From: Microcoleus sp. FACHB-831
GTDB lineage: Bacteria; Cyanobacteriota; Cyanobacteriia; Cyanobacteriales; FACHB-T130
Assembly (NCBI RefSeq): GCF_014695585.1
Contig: NZ_JACJON010000079.1
Location: 62,001-126,000 of the forward strand
Direction of reading: 5' to 3'
Length of the DNA stretch: 64,000 bases
The position numbers were made by a program, and so were the translations under genes. Each line of letters starts with the position of its first letter. Position 1 is the stretch's first letter. The notes under the pieces are model-generated. The model had not been told where the DNA came from, ran no database searches, and was given only the letters and a program-made list of their open reading frames with translations. Below, in pieces: positions 25,888 through 34,325 of this stretch.

Positions 25888-27300
25888 TTGGAAGCTTTTG
25901 ATGCAGACTTAACTAGGGTAAGACTAATTCGGGCAAGTTTAAACAATAAGCGCCCAAATGGCTACGATCCGAAAGCAGCCAAACTAGGCGCATCAGATCT
26001 CACAGAAGGCGACCTGAGCGCAGGTGAACTCAAAGGCCAAAACCTAAGAGGAGCCAAGCTGAGGGGAGCAAATCTGAGCGAGACGAACCTTGCCTATGCA
26101 GAACTGATTGAAGCAGACCTGACTGAGGCAAATCTCAGTAAGTCAAACCTCAGCGGAGCTTGCCTAAATTTGGCACACCTGAATAGAGCCAACCTCAGTG
26201 GAGCGGATTTGAGGTGGGCAAATTTGGTAGGAGCAGATTTGAGTTCAGCCGACTTGAAAGGAGCAAACCTAAAAAAGGCGACTCTCGTTTGCACCAACCT
26301 CCAAAACGCCAACTTGAGTGGAGCCATTTTAGTTGGAACAGACTTGAGTGCAACCGAACTGCATGGAGCCATTCTGGAAAAGGTTGTTTACAATAACACA
26401 ACTCTTTTTCCTGAAGGCTTTGACCCAAAGGAAGCTGGGGCTTACTTAATTGCACCTCAAGTATCGCTTCCAGGAGTCAATCTAAGTGAAGCAGATCTAA
26501 GTGGTGTCGATCTCAAATCAGTCGATCTAAGTTCTGCCAACCTAAGAAAGGCTAACCTTACCGGAGCCAACCTGGGCCTTGCTAATATGTCTGGAGCCAA
26601 TCTCCTTGGCGCAGACATGACTAAAGCTAGTCTAAGGGGGATTGTTCTGCAAAAAGCTGTCTACAATCACGAAACGGTGTTTCCTGACGGCTTTGACCCC
26701 AGGCAAGCTGGAGCTTACTTGATTGGCCCGCGTATATCCCTTCCAGGGATTAACCTGAGTAGAGTCGATCTGACTGGAGCAGACTTGAGGGGAAGCGACT
26801 TAAGAGAAGCTAATTTCCGTAGAGCCAACCTGAGCGAGACAGACCTGACCAAGGCGAACATGAAAAAGGCTGACTTGGATAGCGCAACTCTAACAGGAGC
26901 TGACTTGAGAGAGGTAGACCTGACGGGAGCCAGCTTGAATGAAGCTAATCTAGCTTTAGCGGATCTCAGAGGGGTAGATCTGACGAAAGCAAGCCTTAGA
27001 GGAGCCAATTTTAGTGGAGCTGACTTGAGAGGGGTAGACCTGACCAAGGCCGATTTGCATCATGTCAATTTTAATAATGCTGACCTTAGACAAGTAGATC
27101 TGACCAGAGCCGACTTGAGAGGCGCTAATTTAGTTGGAGCAGATTTGAGGGGGGTGGATCTAAAGACAGTACAACTGCAAGGTGCTGACCTGACTGGGGC
27201 AGATCTTACAGGAGCCAGCTTACCCGACGGAAGCAACTTCAACTGTGCGAAGCGGTTGGATGAAGCTATTGGGCACATCCATAAATTTCATGCGACTTAA
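25888..27300 (+). CDS. Pentapeptide-repeat protein with three repeat blocks
   Basis: A 470-residue soluble protein built almost entirely of A(D/N)LxX pentapeptides, which fold into a right-handed quadrilateral beta helix. The repeats are broken twice by near-identical spacers (VYNNTTLFPEGFDPKEAGAY near residue 170 and VYNHETVFPDGFDPRQAGAY near 255), and the N-terminus (LNNKRPNGYDPKAAKLG) resembles a shorter version, so the protein looks assembled from three duplicated modules. The start is TTG, chosen because GGAGGAAGG sits two bases upstream. Such proteins are abundant in cyanobacteria; roles are mostly unknown. Confidence 0.88.
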   Translation: MEAFDADLTRVRLIRASLNNKRPNGYDPKAAKLGASDLTEGDLSAGELKGQNLRGAKLRGANLSETNLAYAELIEADLTEANLSKSNLSGACLNLAHLNRANLSGADLRWANLVGADLSSADLKGANLKKATLVCTNLQNANLSGAILVGTDLSATELHGAILEKVVYNNTTLFPEGFDPKEAGAYLIAPQVSLPGVNLSEADLSGVDLKSVDLSSANLRKANLTGANLGLANMSGANLLGADMTKASLRGIVLQKAVYNHETVFPDGFDPRQAGAYLIGPRISLPGINLSRVDLTGADLRGSDLREANFRRANLSETDLTKANMKKADLDSATLTGADLREVDLTGASLNEANLALADLRGVDLTKASLRGANFSGADLRGVDLTKADLHHVNFNNADLRQVDLTRADLRGANLVGADLRGVDLKTVQLQGADLTGADLTGASLPDGSNFNCAKRLDEAIGHIHKFHAT

Positions 27301-27424
27301 GAAAGCTGCTGCGGCTTGACAACCAGATATGACGATATCCCCGCACGCCAAGGTATGCAGACTACAGCAGCAAGATCGCGATCGCTTGGCGCAAGGGTGC
27401 AGGGAAATCGACTAAAAAACTAAT

Positions 27425-27544
27425 TTATTTGCGTTTGGTAGTCCAAACCGTAGTAAACATCATTAGCAACGCGCCGATAAAAATAGCGATCGCTAAGCCG
27501 CCTGCCACGTAATTCATCCACTCCATATTTTCCATATTTTCCAT
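27425..27544 (-). CDS. Small single-span membrane protein, 39 residues
   Basis: The frame is MENMENMEWMNYVAGGLAIA, then a continuous hydrophobic stretch (IFIGALLMMFTTV) and a basic end WTTKRK, so one membrane helix with the C-terminus on the positive inside. The ATG is preceded by AGGGGG at seven bases. The N-terminus shows a tandem ATGGAAAAT duplication with three in-frame ATGs. Size and shape resemble small accessory subunits of photosynthetic or respiratory complexes, but I cannot match it to a named one. A HIP1 octamer lies inside the frame, encoding LAIAI. Confidence 0.7.
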   Translation of the reverse strand: MENMENMEWMNYVAGGLAIAIFIGALLMMFTTVWTTKRK

Positions 27545-27606
27545 GTAATCCCCCTATATCTAATCCCCGTAATAAATTATAAGTCTTGCAAAGGCTGAAC
27601 ACAAAT

Positions 27607-27636
27607 AAACCTAGCAGACCAGTGTCTGCTAGGTTT
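27607..27636 (-). terminator. Terminator of the CsbD gene
   Basis: A 13-bp perfect stem AAACCTAGCAGAC / GTCTGCTAGGTTT with loop CAGT, 30 bases after the CsbD stop. On the minus strand the stem ends in GGTTT and is followed by ATTTGTGTT. Confidence 0.75.
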
Positions 27637-27665
27637 ATTCAAAAGCAACTTTTTACAAAGAAAAA

Positions 27666-27854
27666 CTAAGCTTTGTCAATTATCTCTTTTGCTTTATCTT
27701 TAAGGTCTTCTCTCAGATGAATTCCCGCTGCTTCATCCTGCTTGGCTTGCCCTTCTAACTTGTCTTTCTGGCTGCCAGTCAGTTCGCTTACGCTTTCTTG
27801 AATCTTGCCTTCAATATTTTTGGCAACCGCTGCCGCCCTATCTTCAATGCTCAT
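27666..27854 (-). CDS. CsbD family stress protein
   Basis: A 62-residue hydrophilic, Lys/Glu-rich protein of the CsbD family, small proteins induced by general stress in many bacteria, with no known enzymatic role. Landmarks are AKNIEGKIQESVSELTG and KLEGQAKQDEAA; the C-terminus LKDKAKEIIDKA is helical. The start at MSIEDR (27854) is preferred because TTGGAG lies five bases upstream; an upstream start at 27872 would add six residues. Monocistronic, with its own terminator. Confidence 0.88.
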   Translation of the reverse strand: MSIEDRAAAVAKNIEGKIQESVSELTGSQKDKLEGQAKQDEAAGIHLREDLKDKAKEIIDKA

Positions 27855-27983
27855 ATTGGCTCCAAGGAACAAGGCTTATGGTTTACATCTTTAAGTGTCC
27901 AACCTTTCGCTTGTATTACGCATCCATCGCAAGTTACATTTTGCTAGCGGTTCAGGAAGACTAAAGGGAACATTAGATCGCAT

Positions 27984-29861
27984 TTAGAAACCTAATCTAT
28001 CTAGCAGCATACCTAATAAACTCACCGCAATCTCCAGAAGTGCCACAACTACAATCAAAGAAAGCTTAATAACTCCGAAAACTAAAATCCACGCCATTCC
28101 ATAGATTCTTGATTCTATCAACACTATTCTTAGGGCACGCAAAGCCAGCCTTGCGATTCTAATCTTCTGACTCAGTTTCAAATCTGCGGCTGTTGGATCT
28201 CGATCCAGAATCTTTTTACCTTGTTTTTTCTCATCCCCCGTTATTTGCCTTACTAAATCATCAATTTCTTCAGGCGGAATCTCTACAGATGGACAATTAT
28301 CATATAGCCAGGTAATGCCACACAGCCTCCCTAATAGAAAATCATGTTCGCGGTAACGTTTATCAAAAAAGCCACCAAATGCCCCTAAGAAATCTGATGC
28401 AAGCAGTGCTGCTGCATTACCTGTATTAAGATTCTCTTTGATATATTCAGTTTGTTGCAGTCCTGCGTAAATTTGTTTAAGCTGGGCAAGTTTTGAACCA
28501 GGTTCTGCGCGGTCAATTTTGCACAGAATTGCTGGAGTAATCGGGCTAAGATCGATGTGGCGATAAGGTATCGCCTCGTCCAACATTTTTTTGAGCTTGT
28601 CTAAATTTGGGGGGCATTCTTTATCAAGTTCCTGTAGCAACTTGTTTTTGGTTTCGGCTATTTGATTTCGTTTTTCTATTTCTCTTAACTGCGTTGCGTC
28701 GTATTCTGTCTTCGGTAGTGTTAGTCCGCTGAGTGCAACATCCAGAACCGTAAAGTGGCCTTGCGTTAACCTTGCCGCACTATTTAAACTTTCTACTGGC
28801 ACTGGCCTAATGTAAACATATACCCTTTCTGGGTTGCTTTCTTTCCTAATTTCTTGCCATTGATTTTGAAATTCTAGAAAGTGCAGTGATTGTTCTTTTT
28901 CTGAAAGCAAGGCAGTTTCTAGGTCAATTCCCTTAACGATGGGTAAGTTATCTAATATCCCACCATCAGTATAGAGAAAACTTAAATGAGTATCATCCTT
29001 GTGGATATCAGCTAATTGCGGATCGTTACTAAGTATTTTTCTATCGCTGCCTGGAGCAAAGTAATCATCGCTTAAACCTTTTAGGTTGATGCTGGTAATA
29101 TTGTTTGAAGGATCTAAAATAGGTGGAAAAGCAACAGGAAATGCTCCAGATGCCCGACCGCCATCTACTGCTTTTCTCCACATATCATCTCTTTTTTCAG
29201 TATCGAGTCCTGAGTAAAAGAGAAATTGGCGAGTTTCTGCGCTGGTGGTAGTTTTAATATTTTCCCACGCGCCTTTAGAATTTTTGAATTTTACTTCTTT
29301 AAGCAGCCCCTGCAAGTTAGTAATAGTCATCAAAAGGGCTAAAGGCTGTGTTTTTGGTGGGATGGCCATAGAGTTGCTAACAAGTTGAGCAATTTTCTCT
29401 ATTGCAGTTCCTGAAAGCACGCTCAATTTTTTTCTTCGTCGATTTTCTTCTGGGGTAAATGGTATTTTTAAGCTGTCCTTAAAACTATCGATAGTGGCTT
29501 GTATGCCATCTTGAAAACTTTTGATAGCTACGGGTAAACTATCGATTAATTCAATGTCAGCTTGTTCAACCCAAGCTTGATACAATATGCTGTTTTGTGC
29601 GGGGTCGAGATGTTGTTGACTGCCTGGTTGAGGCAGTTGATCTGTGTCTTTTCTAAGTAAGCTGTAGGCTGCGATCGCTCCCGACATTGCCCCCGCTGAA
29701 GCCCCTGTGATAATATCAATAATAATCTTAGGATTTGGCTTTACTGCTTCTTTTGTAAGCTCATAAAACACTCCGGCCATATATGCCCCTAGAGAGATGC
29801 CACCAGAGCAGTTGAGTGTTATTAAATGAGGCTTTTGTGTAAAATTTGATTCGCTTGTCAT
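27984..29861 (-). CDS. Patatin-like phospholipase with C-terminal membrane segments
   Basis: A 625-residue patatin-family lipid acyl hydrolase. The oxyanion-hole motif GGISLGAYMAGV is near residue 20, the nucleophile elbow GASAGAMSG (GxSxG) near 55, and the catalytic Asp in TDGGILDNLP near 310, so the Ser-Asp dyad is complete. The middle is long and polar; the last 50 residues hold two hydrophobic segments (ILVFGVIKLSLIVVVALLEI, AVSLLGMLLDRL) that could anchor the enzyme to a membrane. It is much longer than minimal patatins. Targets are unknown. It runs in the same direction as CsbD, 129 bases upstream. Confidence 0.88.
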   Translation of the reverse strand: MTSESNFTQKPHLITLNCSGGISLGAYMAGVFYELTKEAVKPNPKIIIDIITGASAGAMSGAIAAYSLLRKDTDQLPQPGSQQHLDPAQNSILYQAWVEQADIELIDSLPVAIKSFQDGIQATIDSFKDSLKIPFTPEENRRRKKLSVLSGTAIEKIAQLVSNSMAIPPKTQPLALLMTITNLQGLLKEVKFKNSKGAWENIKTTTSAETRQFLFYSGLDTEKRDDMWRKAVDGGRASGAFPVAFPPILDPSNNITSINLKGLSDDYFAPGSDRKILSNDPQLADIHKDDTHLSFLYTDGGILDNLPIVKGIDLETALLSEKEQSLHFLEFQNQWQEIRKESNPERVYVYIRPVPVESLNSAARLTQGHFTVLDVALSGLTLPKTEYDATQLREIEKRNQIAETKNKLLQELDKECPPNLDKLKKMLDEAIPYRHIDLSPITPAILCKIDRAEPGSKLAQLKQIYAGLQQTEYIKENLNTGNAAALLASDFLGAFGGFFDKRYREHDFLLGRLCGITWLYDNCPSVEIPPEEIDDLVRQITGDEKKQGKKILDRDPTAADLKLSQKIRIARLALRALRIVLIESRIYGMAWILVFGVIKLSLIVVVALLEIAVSLLGMLLDRLGF

Positions 29862-30248
29862 GATTTTATGTTTTGCAGTGCTTACTAAGTAGTTGTTAGT
29901 CTGTCCTTTGTCCTTAATCTATTAACCAATGACTGCTAACAGAACTACTAAATTATTGTCTTGTATTACAAGCGCGAAAAAGCCATATCCGGGAAAAGTG
30001 CAAAATTTATACAATTTTGCTTTGTCCTTACTAAATATTAAGTCTCCTTGGTAGTAGAATTTTGAGTGGGGAAGCTTTGTCAGTAGGTATCACAACTTCA
30101 AGCCCACTCTCATAAACTCAACTGCTGCTGGCGGGAAACCCCAGCATAAAAAAAGAAATGCTATTAGATACAGCATTTCCGGCAATTCACCTTCGATAGT
30201 TATATAAATCGGGTGGCTTTACCGAATCAATTTATCAATTCTCATTCC
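29862..30248. other. Intergenic region with terminator
   Basis: About 390 bases between the cyclase stop and the patatin start. It contains the cyclase terminator (30148-30179) and, near 29890-29945, a degenerate short-word repeat. Nothing else is supported. Confidence 0.5.
30148..30179 (-). terminator. Intrinsic terminator of the cyclase gene
   Basis: An 8-bp perfect stem GAAATGCT / AGCATTTC with a nine-base loop, followed on the minus strand by seven T residues (A run at 30148-30154). It lies 70 bases after the cyclase stop. Confidence 0.8.
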
Positions 30249-31418
30249 TCAAAAGGTTCTTGGCACTTTCTTTTCGCCTAAAACTTGGGGGTGACTGCCG
30301 AGAATTTCATATAAGTCAATTGCTTGCTTCTTTCCTCGCGGGTTTACGCGATCTATCCACCTGTGCTGAAATAATTCCGGTTTACTAAGTTGCGCGATCG
30401 CAGCATCGCTGGCAATAATTTGACAGTTGTAAACTTTGGTTAATTCTTCCAGTCGTGCCGCAGTGTTCACCACATCGCCAATCACTGTCGAGTCCATGCG
30501 ACGATCTGACCCAATAGTGCCAATTATACCCTTACCAGTGTGAACGCCAATCCCAATCTTCACTGGCTCTTGCAGGTTGTACTTGTCCCGCGTAGCGTTA
30601 AAATCCATGAGGGTTTGTTGCATCATCAATGCCGCACTAAGCGCATCACCAGCGTGGGTTTCTGTGCGGTCAAACACGGCCAATATAGCATCTCCCAAAA
30701 ATTTATCAATAAAACCATAATGGGTAGCGATCGCTTCATTCATCAGAGTAAAAAAAGCGTTTATCCAGCGGAAAGTTTCCGATGCATCCTGCGATTCCGC
30801 TATCGTAGTATATCCCCTAATATCACAAAATAATATAGTAAGTTCTTCTTCGTTTGCATTACCCAATTTAATTGACTCCACCCCTTTGGGTGCAATCCGT
30901 TTGAGAAATTGGTCGGGTACAAATAATCGAAATTTTTCTGAAAGATATTGATTAATATCCCAAGCAGCTGATAATTGCTTCCTGGTTTTTTCTTTTACTT
31001 TTTGCTCAACAACTTTAGCAGATTGTTGCGATCGCATTTTGCTCAATCGCAGCACGCTTTCCAGTTTTGTCAGCAGTAAATTGCTCTTAATCGGCTTTGT
31101 GAAGTAGTCATCTCCCATCATCTCCAATCCCCGCATTCGGGAATCATCATCATCCAAAGCCGTTAGAAATATCACTGGCACTGTTTGCAGATTTACATCT
31201 GCACGCAACCTGCGACAGACTTCAAATCCGTCCATATCAGGCATCATCACATCCAGCAAAATTAAGTCTGGGTTTGACGCCAAAGCCATCTCCAATGCTT
31301 CTACCCCAGAACCAGCTGAAAGAGTGGTATAGCCTTTTAATTGCAACAACTCTTCAAGCATGAATAAATTGCTAGGCTCATCATCAACCAGTAGAATGCA
31401 GGGCGGATTGTTTGGCAT
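30249..31418 (-). CDS. Adenylate cyclase (class III) with receiver domain
   Basis: A 389-residue protein from MPNNPPC; the open frame runs 73 codons farther upstream from a TTG, but that part lacks similarity. Receiver at about 7-125 with Asp12-Asp13, phosphoacceptor Asp56 (LLDVMMPDMDG) and TKPI. A short helical linker follows. The cyclase homology domain (about 185-375) shows LFCDIRGYTTIAE and DKFLGDAILAVF (two metal-binding Asp, and Lys as adenine-recognition residue), VHTGKGIIGTIG, and STVIGDVVNTAARLEEL with the transition-state Asn and Arg. cAMP production gated by phosphorylation is the likely role. The neighbouring hybrid kinase (31763-33985) is a plausible but unproven partner. Confidence 0.9.
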   Translation of the reverse strand: MPNNPPCILLVDDEPSNLFMLEELLQLKGYTTLSAGSGVEALEMALASNPDLILLDVMMPDMDGFEVCRRLRADVNLQTVPVIFLTALDDDDSRMRGLEMMGDDYFTKPIKSNLLLTKLESVLRLSKMRSQQSAKVVEQKVKEKTRKQLSAAWDINQYLSEKFRLFVPDQFLKRIAPKGVESIKLGNANEEELTILFCDIRGYTTIAESQDASETFRWINAFFTLMNEAIATHYGFIDKFLGDAILAVFDRTETHAGDALSAALMMQQTLMDFNATRDKYNLQEPVKIGIGVHTGKGIIGTIGSDRRMDSTVIGDVVNTAARLEELTKVYNCQIIASDAAIAQLSKPELFQHRWIDRVNPRGKKQAIDLYEILGSHPQVLGEKKVPRTF

Positions 31419-31762
31419 GGGGCTAACGCAATATAAGCAGTTTAAAATAGAAAATAATACCAATACGGCTTCTGCATCTTTCTCAACTAACCAAAGTAAT
31501 GATGCCAATTGCCGAACGAAGTGGATACGGTTCGGACGACGTATAAGAGACGGACTGGTTACTATAGCGTTGGAAACGATGCCCCTGGATGAATCTTTAG
31601 TTTTCTGATTAGCAAGCCGAACCAAAAAAATAACCAAACTCCTCCGCTAGAGGAGCCAGGTGAAAGATGCTTAACACATTGAAACATAGAATTTCTGTGA
31701 CTGGCAATACACCGCAGATAGAAGGTCTAACCTGCGAGGTAACTTCAGTTATCAACTCTAGG
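31419..31762. other. Intergenic region before the cyclase
   Basis: About 340 bases, partly open as an upstream extension of the cyclase frame to 31637. A weak hairpin region follows the stop of the upstream kinase. No promoter motif stands out. Confidence 0.45.
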
Positions 31763-33985
31763 TTAGATATGCGATCGCACTATAGAAATCAGCTTATCGA
31801 GATCTAAAGGCTTACTCAAGTACTCTGACGCACCAGCAGCCAAGCAGCGATCGCGATCTCCAGGCATAGCCATAGCTGTAACCGCAATAATCGGCACCTG
31901 CTTCCATAAAGCCGAAGCCCTAAGTTGCCGAATAAGCTCAAATCCATCTACATCTGGCAACTGAATATCCATCAAAATCAGATCTGGCAATGATTTAGCC
32001 GTCACCAAAGGAGAATGAATCGTCTCCATCATGCTGCGACCGTCATAGATAATTTCTACAGCATAACCTTCCAATTCCATCACCTCAGTAATCAGCACCT
32101 GGTTGTAAGGCTGATCCTCCACAACCATAATGCGTTTCGCCTTCTCGGTTGATAGTTGGCTTCCGAACACAGCAGAAGCAGGTCTGTCAGCAGTGGAACT
32201 TTGCCGCTGCGATAACTCCTCGCGCATCTCCGTAAGAGGCAGCCAGACCTTAAACGTACTGCCTTGATTTTCCACTGATTCCAAAGAAACAGTACCGCCG
32301 TGAAGTTCCGCCAGCCGCTTGGTGAGTGCCAGACCCAAGCCCGTACCTTCATGCCGACGAGTTAACGAAGAGTCCACCTGCTGGAAAGGCCGAAACAGCA
32401 AATGCAGCTTATCTGTGGGAATTCCAATGCCAGTGTCTTGTACTTCTAGACAAAGATAAGGTGTAGTGGCATTGACGGGGCTGCGGTCTGGTCGCAGTTC
32501 TCCGGCCAACTGGCTCCCGTAAGCCAGCCGCCCAGTTAATTTGATCTTTCCTTCCTCTGGGGTAAATTTAACCGCATTGGAGAGGAGGTTAATCAAGATT
32601 TGGCGCACTCGACGTTCATCGAGAGACGCCTGCTGTAAGCGATAATCAATTTCCAGCGAAAGTGCCAACCGCTTTTTATCAGCACGCGGTTGAATCATTT
32701 TGAGGGACTCTGAACAAAGGGTCTGGATCGAGACTGGTTCCAAGTCAAGTTCTGCCTTACCAGCTTCAATTTTCGACAAATCCAAAATGTCGTTAATTAG
32801 CTGTAACAAGTGTTGCCCGCTACGTTCCATTGCCTGGACATAGCTTACCTGGCGTTTGGTTAAAGGGCCTGCCAGTTCTCGCAACAGCAGGTCAGAAAAC
32901 CCCAATACGCTGTTGAGGGGCGTTCGCAGTTCGTGGGACATAGAAGCGAGGAATTCCGACTTTAGCTGAGAAGCTTTCTCTAAATTCTCGTTGACGTGGC
33001 GCAGATGTTCTTGAGCTTGGGCGCGTTCTATCGCGACGCCCAGCGTCCGACAGGCAGCCAATAGCATATCCTGTTGCGGGGCCTCCTGAAGTTTCTTGTT
33101 GCATCTGCTTTCCAGGGTAAGCACTCCAATAATTTTGCCGTTGGCGGCAGGAATGGGAAAGATGCCCAGCTGACCGATTCCTGGGTGGCGAAAACCAGGC
33201 ACTGAGTTGGGATGTGTTTGATAATCGTCAACAAACAGGGGCTTACCCGTTTCTACAACTTGCCAGAGTAATCCTTGACCGTAGGGGATACCTTGACTTA
33301 GAACAGCTTGCATGTGTTCTATTGCTGGTATGCCGTAGGTGGCAATAAACTCGCTGGAGATCTGATTTGTTAGAAACTTAGCTTGGGCGTCGAATCCCTC
33401 ACCTCTAATTACTTTGACATCGCCGAAGGCTGCACCCATAACCTGTACGAGGTAGGTAAGCGCAAATTCTCCAATTTCCTTGAGTTCAGTGGCGGGTTGC
33501 AGCCGTTCCATTAAACTCAGTAAGAATTTCAGCCGCCTTACCTCGGCGTTCAAATTTGACTGGGTTAGCGAAGCTTCACGAAACGCTTGTTGTCTGGGGG
33601 TGACATCCCGGAAGTTGAAGAGGCGTCCGCCATCGCAGGTTACATTTGTGTAAACCTCCAAGCAGATGCCGTTGGTTTGTTCTATATAGGTTGAGATATC
33701 GGGGGCATCGGCTTGGTGAAGGGTTGATTTGATGTGTTCGCACTGAGCCTTCGACCAGTAGCCTTGAGCGACGACAGCGGCAAATACATCGTTACAATGT
33801 GGCGCGGTGGCTAACCATTCGGGGGTTAGTCCCCATATTTCGGCTAATTTCTGATTGAAGACAACTAGGTGATGGGATTTGTTAAATAGGGCGATCGCGT
33901 TATCCACTTGGTTCAGTATCAGTTTTTGCTCGTTTTGTAACTGCTGTAAACGCCGCTCAATCTGCTCTGGTTGCATTGTTTTCAT
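31763..33985 (-). CDS. Hybrid histidine kinase: PAS-GAF-HisKA-HATPase-REC
   Basis: A 740-residue cytoplasmic kinase. It opens with a short coiled region (IERRLQQLQNEQKLILNQVD), a PAS domain (NAIALFNKSHHLVVFNQKLA) ending at about 135, then a GAF domain (about 160-325) with FPIPAANGKIIGVLTL. The H-box is FLASMSHELRTPLNSVLGF, followed by NLLSNAVKFTPEEG, DTGIGIP and GTGLGLALTKRL. The C-terminal receiver (about 620-738) has VVEDQ, the phosphoacceptor in LMDIQLPDVDG and LSKPLD. It is 345 bases upstream of the cyclase on the same strand. No DNA-binding output domain. Confidence 0.93.
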   Translation of the reverse strand: MKTMQPEQIERRLQQLQNEQKLILNQVDNAIALFNKSHHLVVFNQKLAEIWGLTPEWLATAPHCNDVFAAVVAQGYWSKAQCEHIKSTLHQADAPDISTYIEQTNGICLEVYTNVTCDGGRLFNFRDVTPRQQAFREASLTQSNLNAEVRRLKFLLSLMERLQPATELKEIGEFALTYLVQVMGAAFGDVKVIRGEGFDAQAKFLTNQISSEFIATYGIPAIEHMQAVLSQGIPYGQGLLWQVVETGKPLFVDDYQTHPNSVPGFRHPGIGQLGIFPIPAANGKIIGVLTLESRCNKKLQEAPQQDMLLAACRTLGVAIERAQAQEHLRHVNENLEKASQLKSEFLASMSHELRTPLNSVLGFSDLLLRELAGPLTKRQVSYVQAMERSGQHLLQLINDILDLSKIEAGKAELDLEPVSIQTLCSESLKMIQPRADKKRLALSLEIDYRLQQASLDERRVRQILINLLSNAVKFTPEEGKIKLTGRLAYGSQLAGELRPDRSPVNATTPYLCLEVQDTGIGIPTDKLHLLFRPFQQVDSSLTRRHEGTGLGLALTKRLAELHGGTVSLESVENQGSTFKVWLPLTEMREELSQRQSSTADRPASAVFGSQLSTEKAKRIMVVEDQPYNQVLITEVMELEGYAVEIIYDGRSMMETIHSPLVTAKSLPDLILMDIQLPDVDGFELIRQLRASALWKQVPIIAVTAMAMPGDRDRCLAAGASEYLSKPLDLDKLISIVRSHI

Positions 33986-34325
33986 TTTTACTGCCGAAAT
34001 TTTATGTATTAAAACGGTATATTATTACACCTTCTAGTTTAAATTTTTGCGTTTTATTACGGCCAAAAGTTCAAATCTTCGAGCTGCTAAAAATAGTTAT
34101 TTCTTTAGTTTAAAAAACTTAACAAATCTTTGTAGTGAGCTACAACCCGATCGTTTGTGATCTCAGACACTTATGGGTATAGATCGAAGTCGTGAAACCT
34201 CATGAGCTGTGTACTAGAGGCAGTGTGACTAAGTTAGGAGTAGATCGGCGAGTGCGATCGCATCATCCATTGGTGAGACATGGTGAAATAAAGACCATCT
34301 GCCAGAAAACAGAGGAAGTGCTGAA
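33986..34325. other. Divergent promoter region between kinase and hetZ-like gene
   Basis: 340 bases that must contain both promoters. A 16-bp interrupted palindrome TTGTAG-TGAG-CTACAA occupies 34130-34145. It is close to, but not, the NtcA consensus GTA-N8-TAC, because the spacing here is six. No gene is seen. Confidence 0.5.

Noticed and set aside
26094..27278. Several minus-strand frames opposite the pentapeptide gene
   Set aside because: Periodic antisense translations of the repeats.
27420..27602. 60-codon minus-strand frame
   Set aside because: It overlaps the better 39-codon frame at 27425-27544, which has a ribosome site and a membrane helix.
31419..31637. N-terminal extension of the receiver-cyclase
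   Set aside because: The 73 codons precede the normal receiver start, begin at TTG and look non-coding.
34130..34145. Considered as an NtcA site
   Set aside because: NtcA needs GTA-N8-TAC; the spacing here is six bases.
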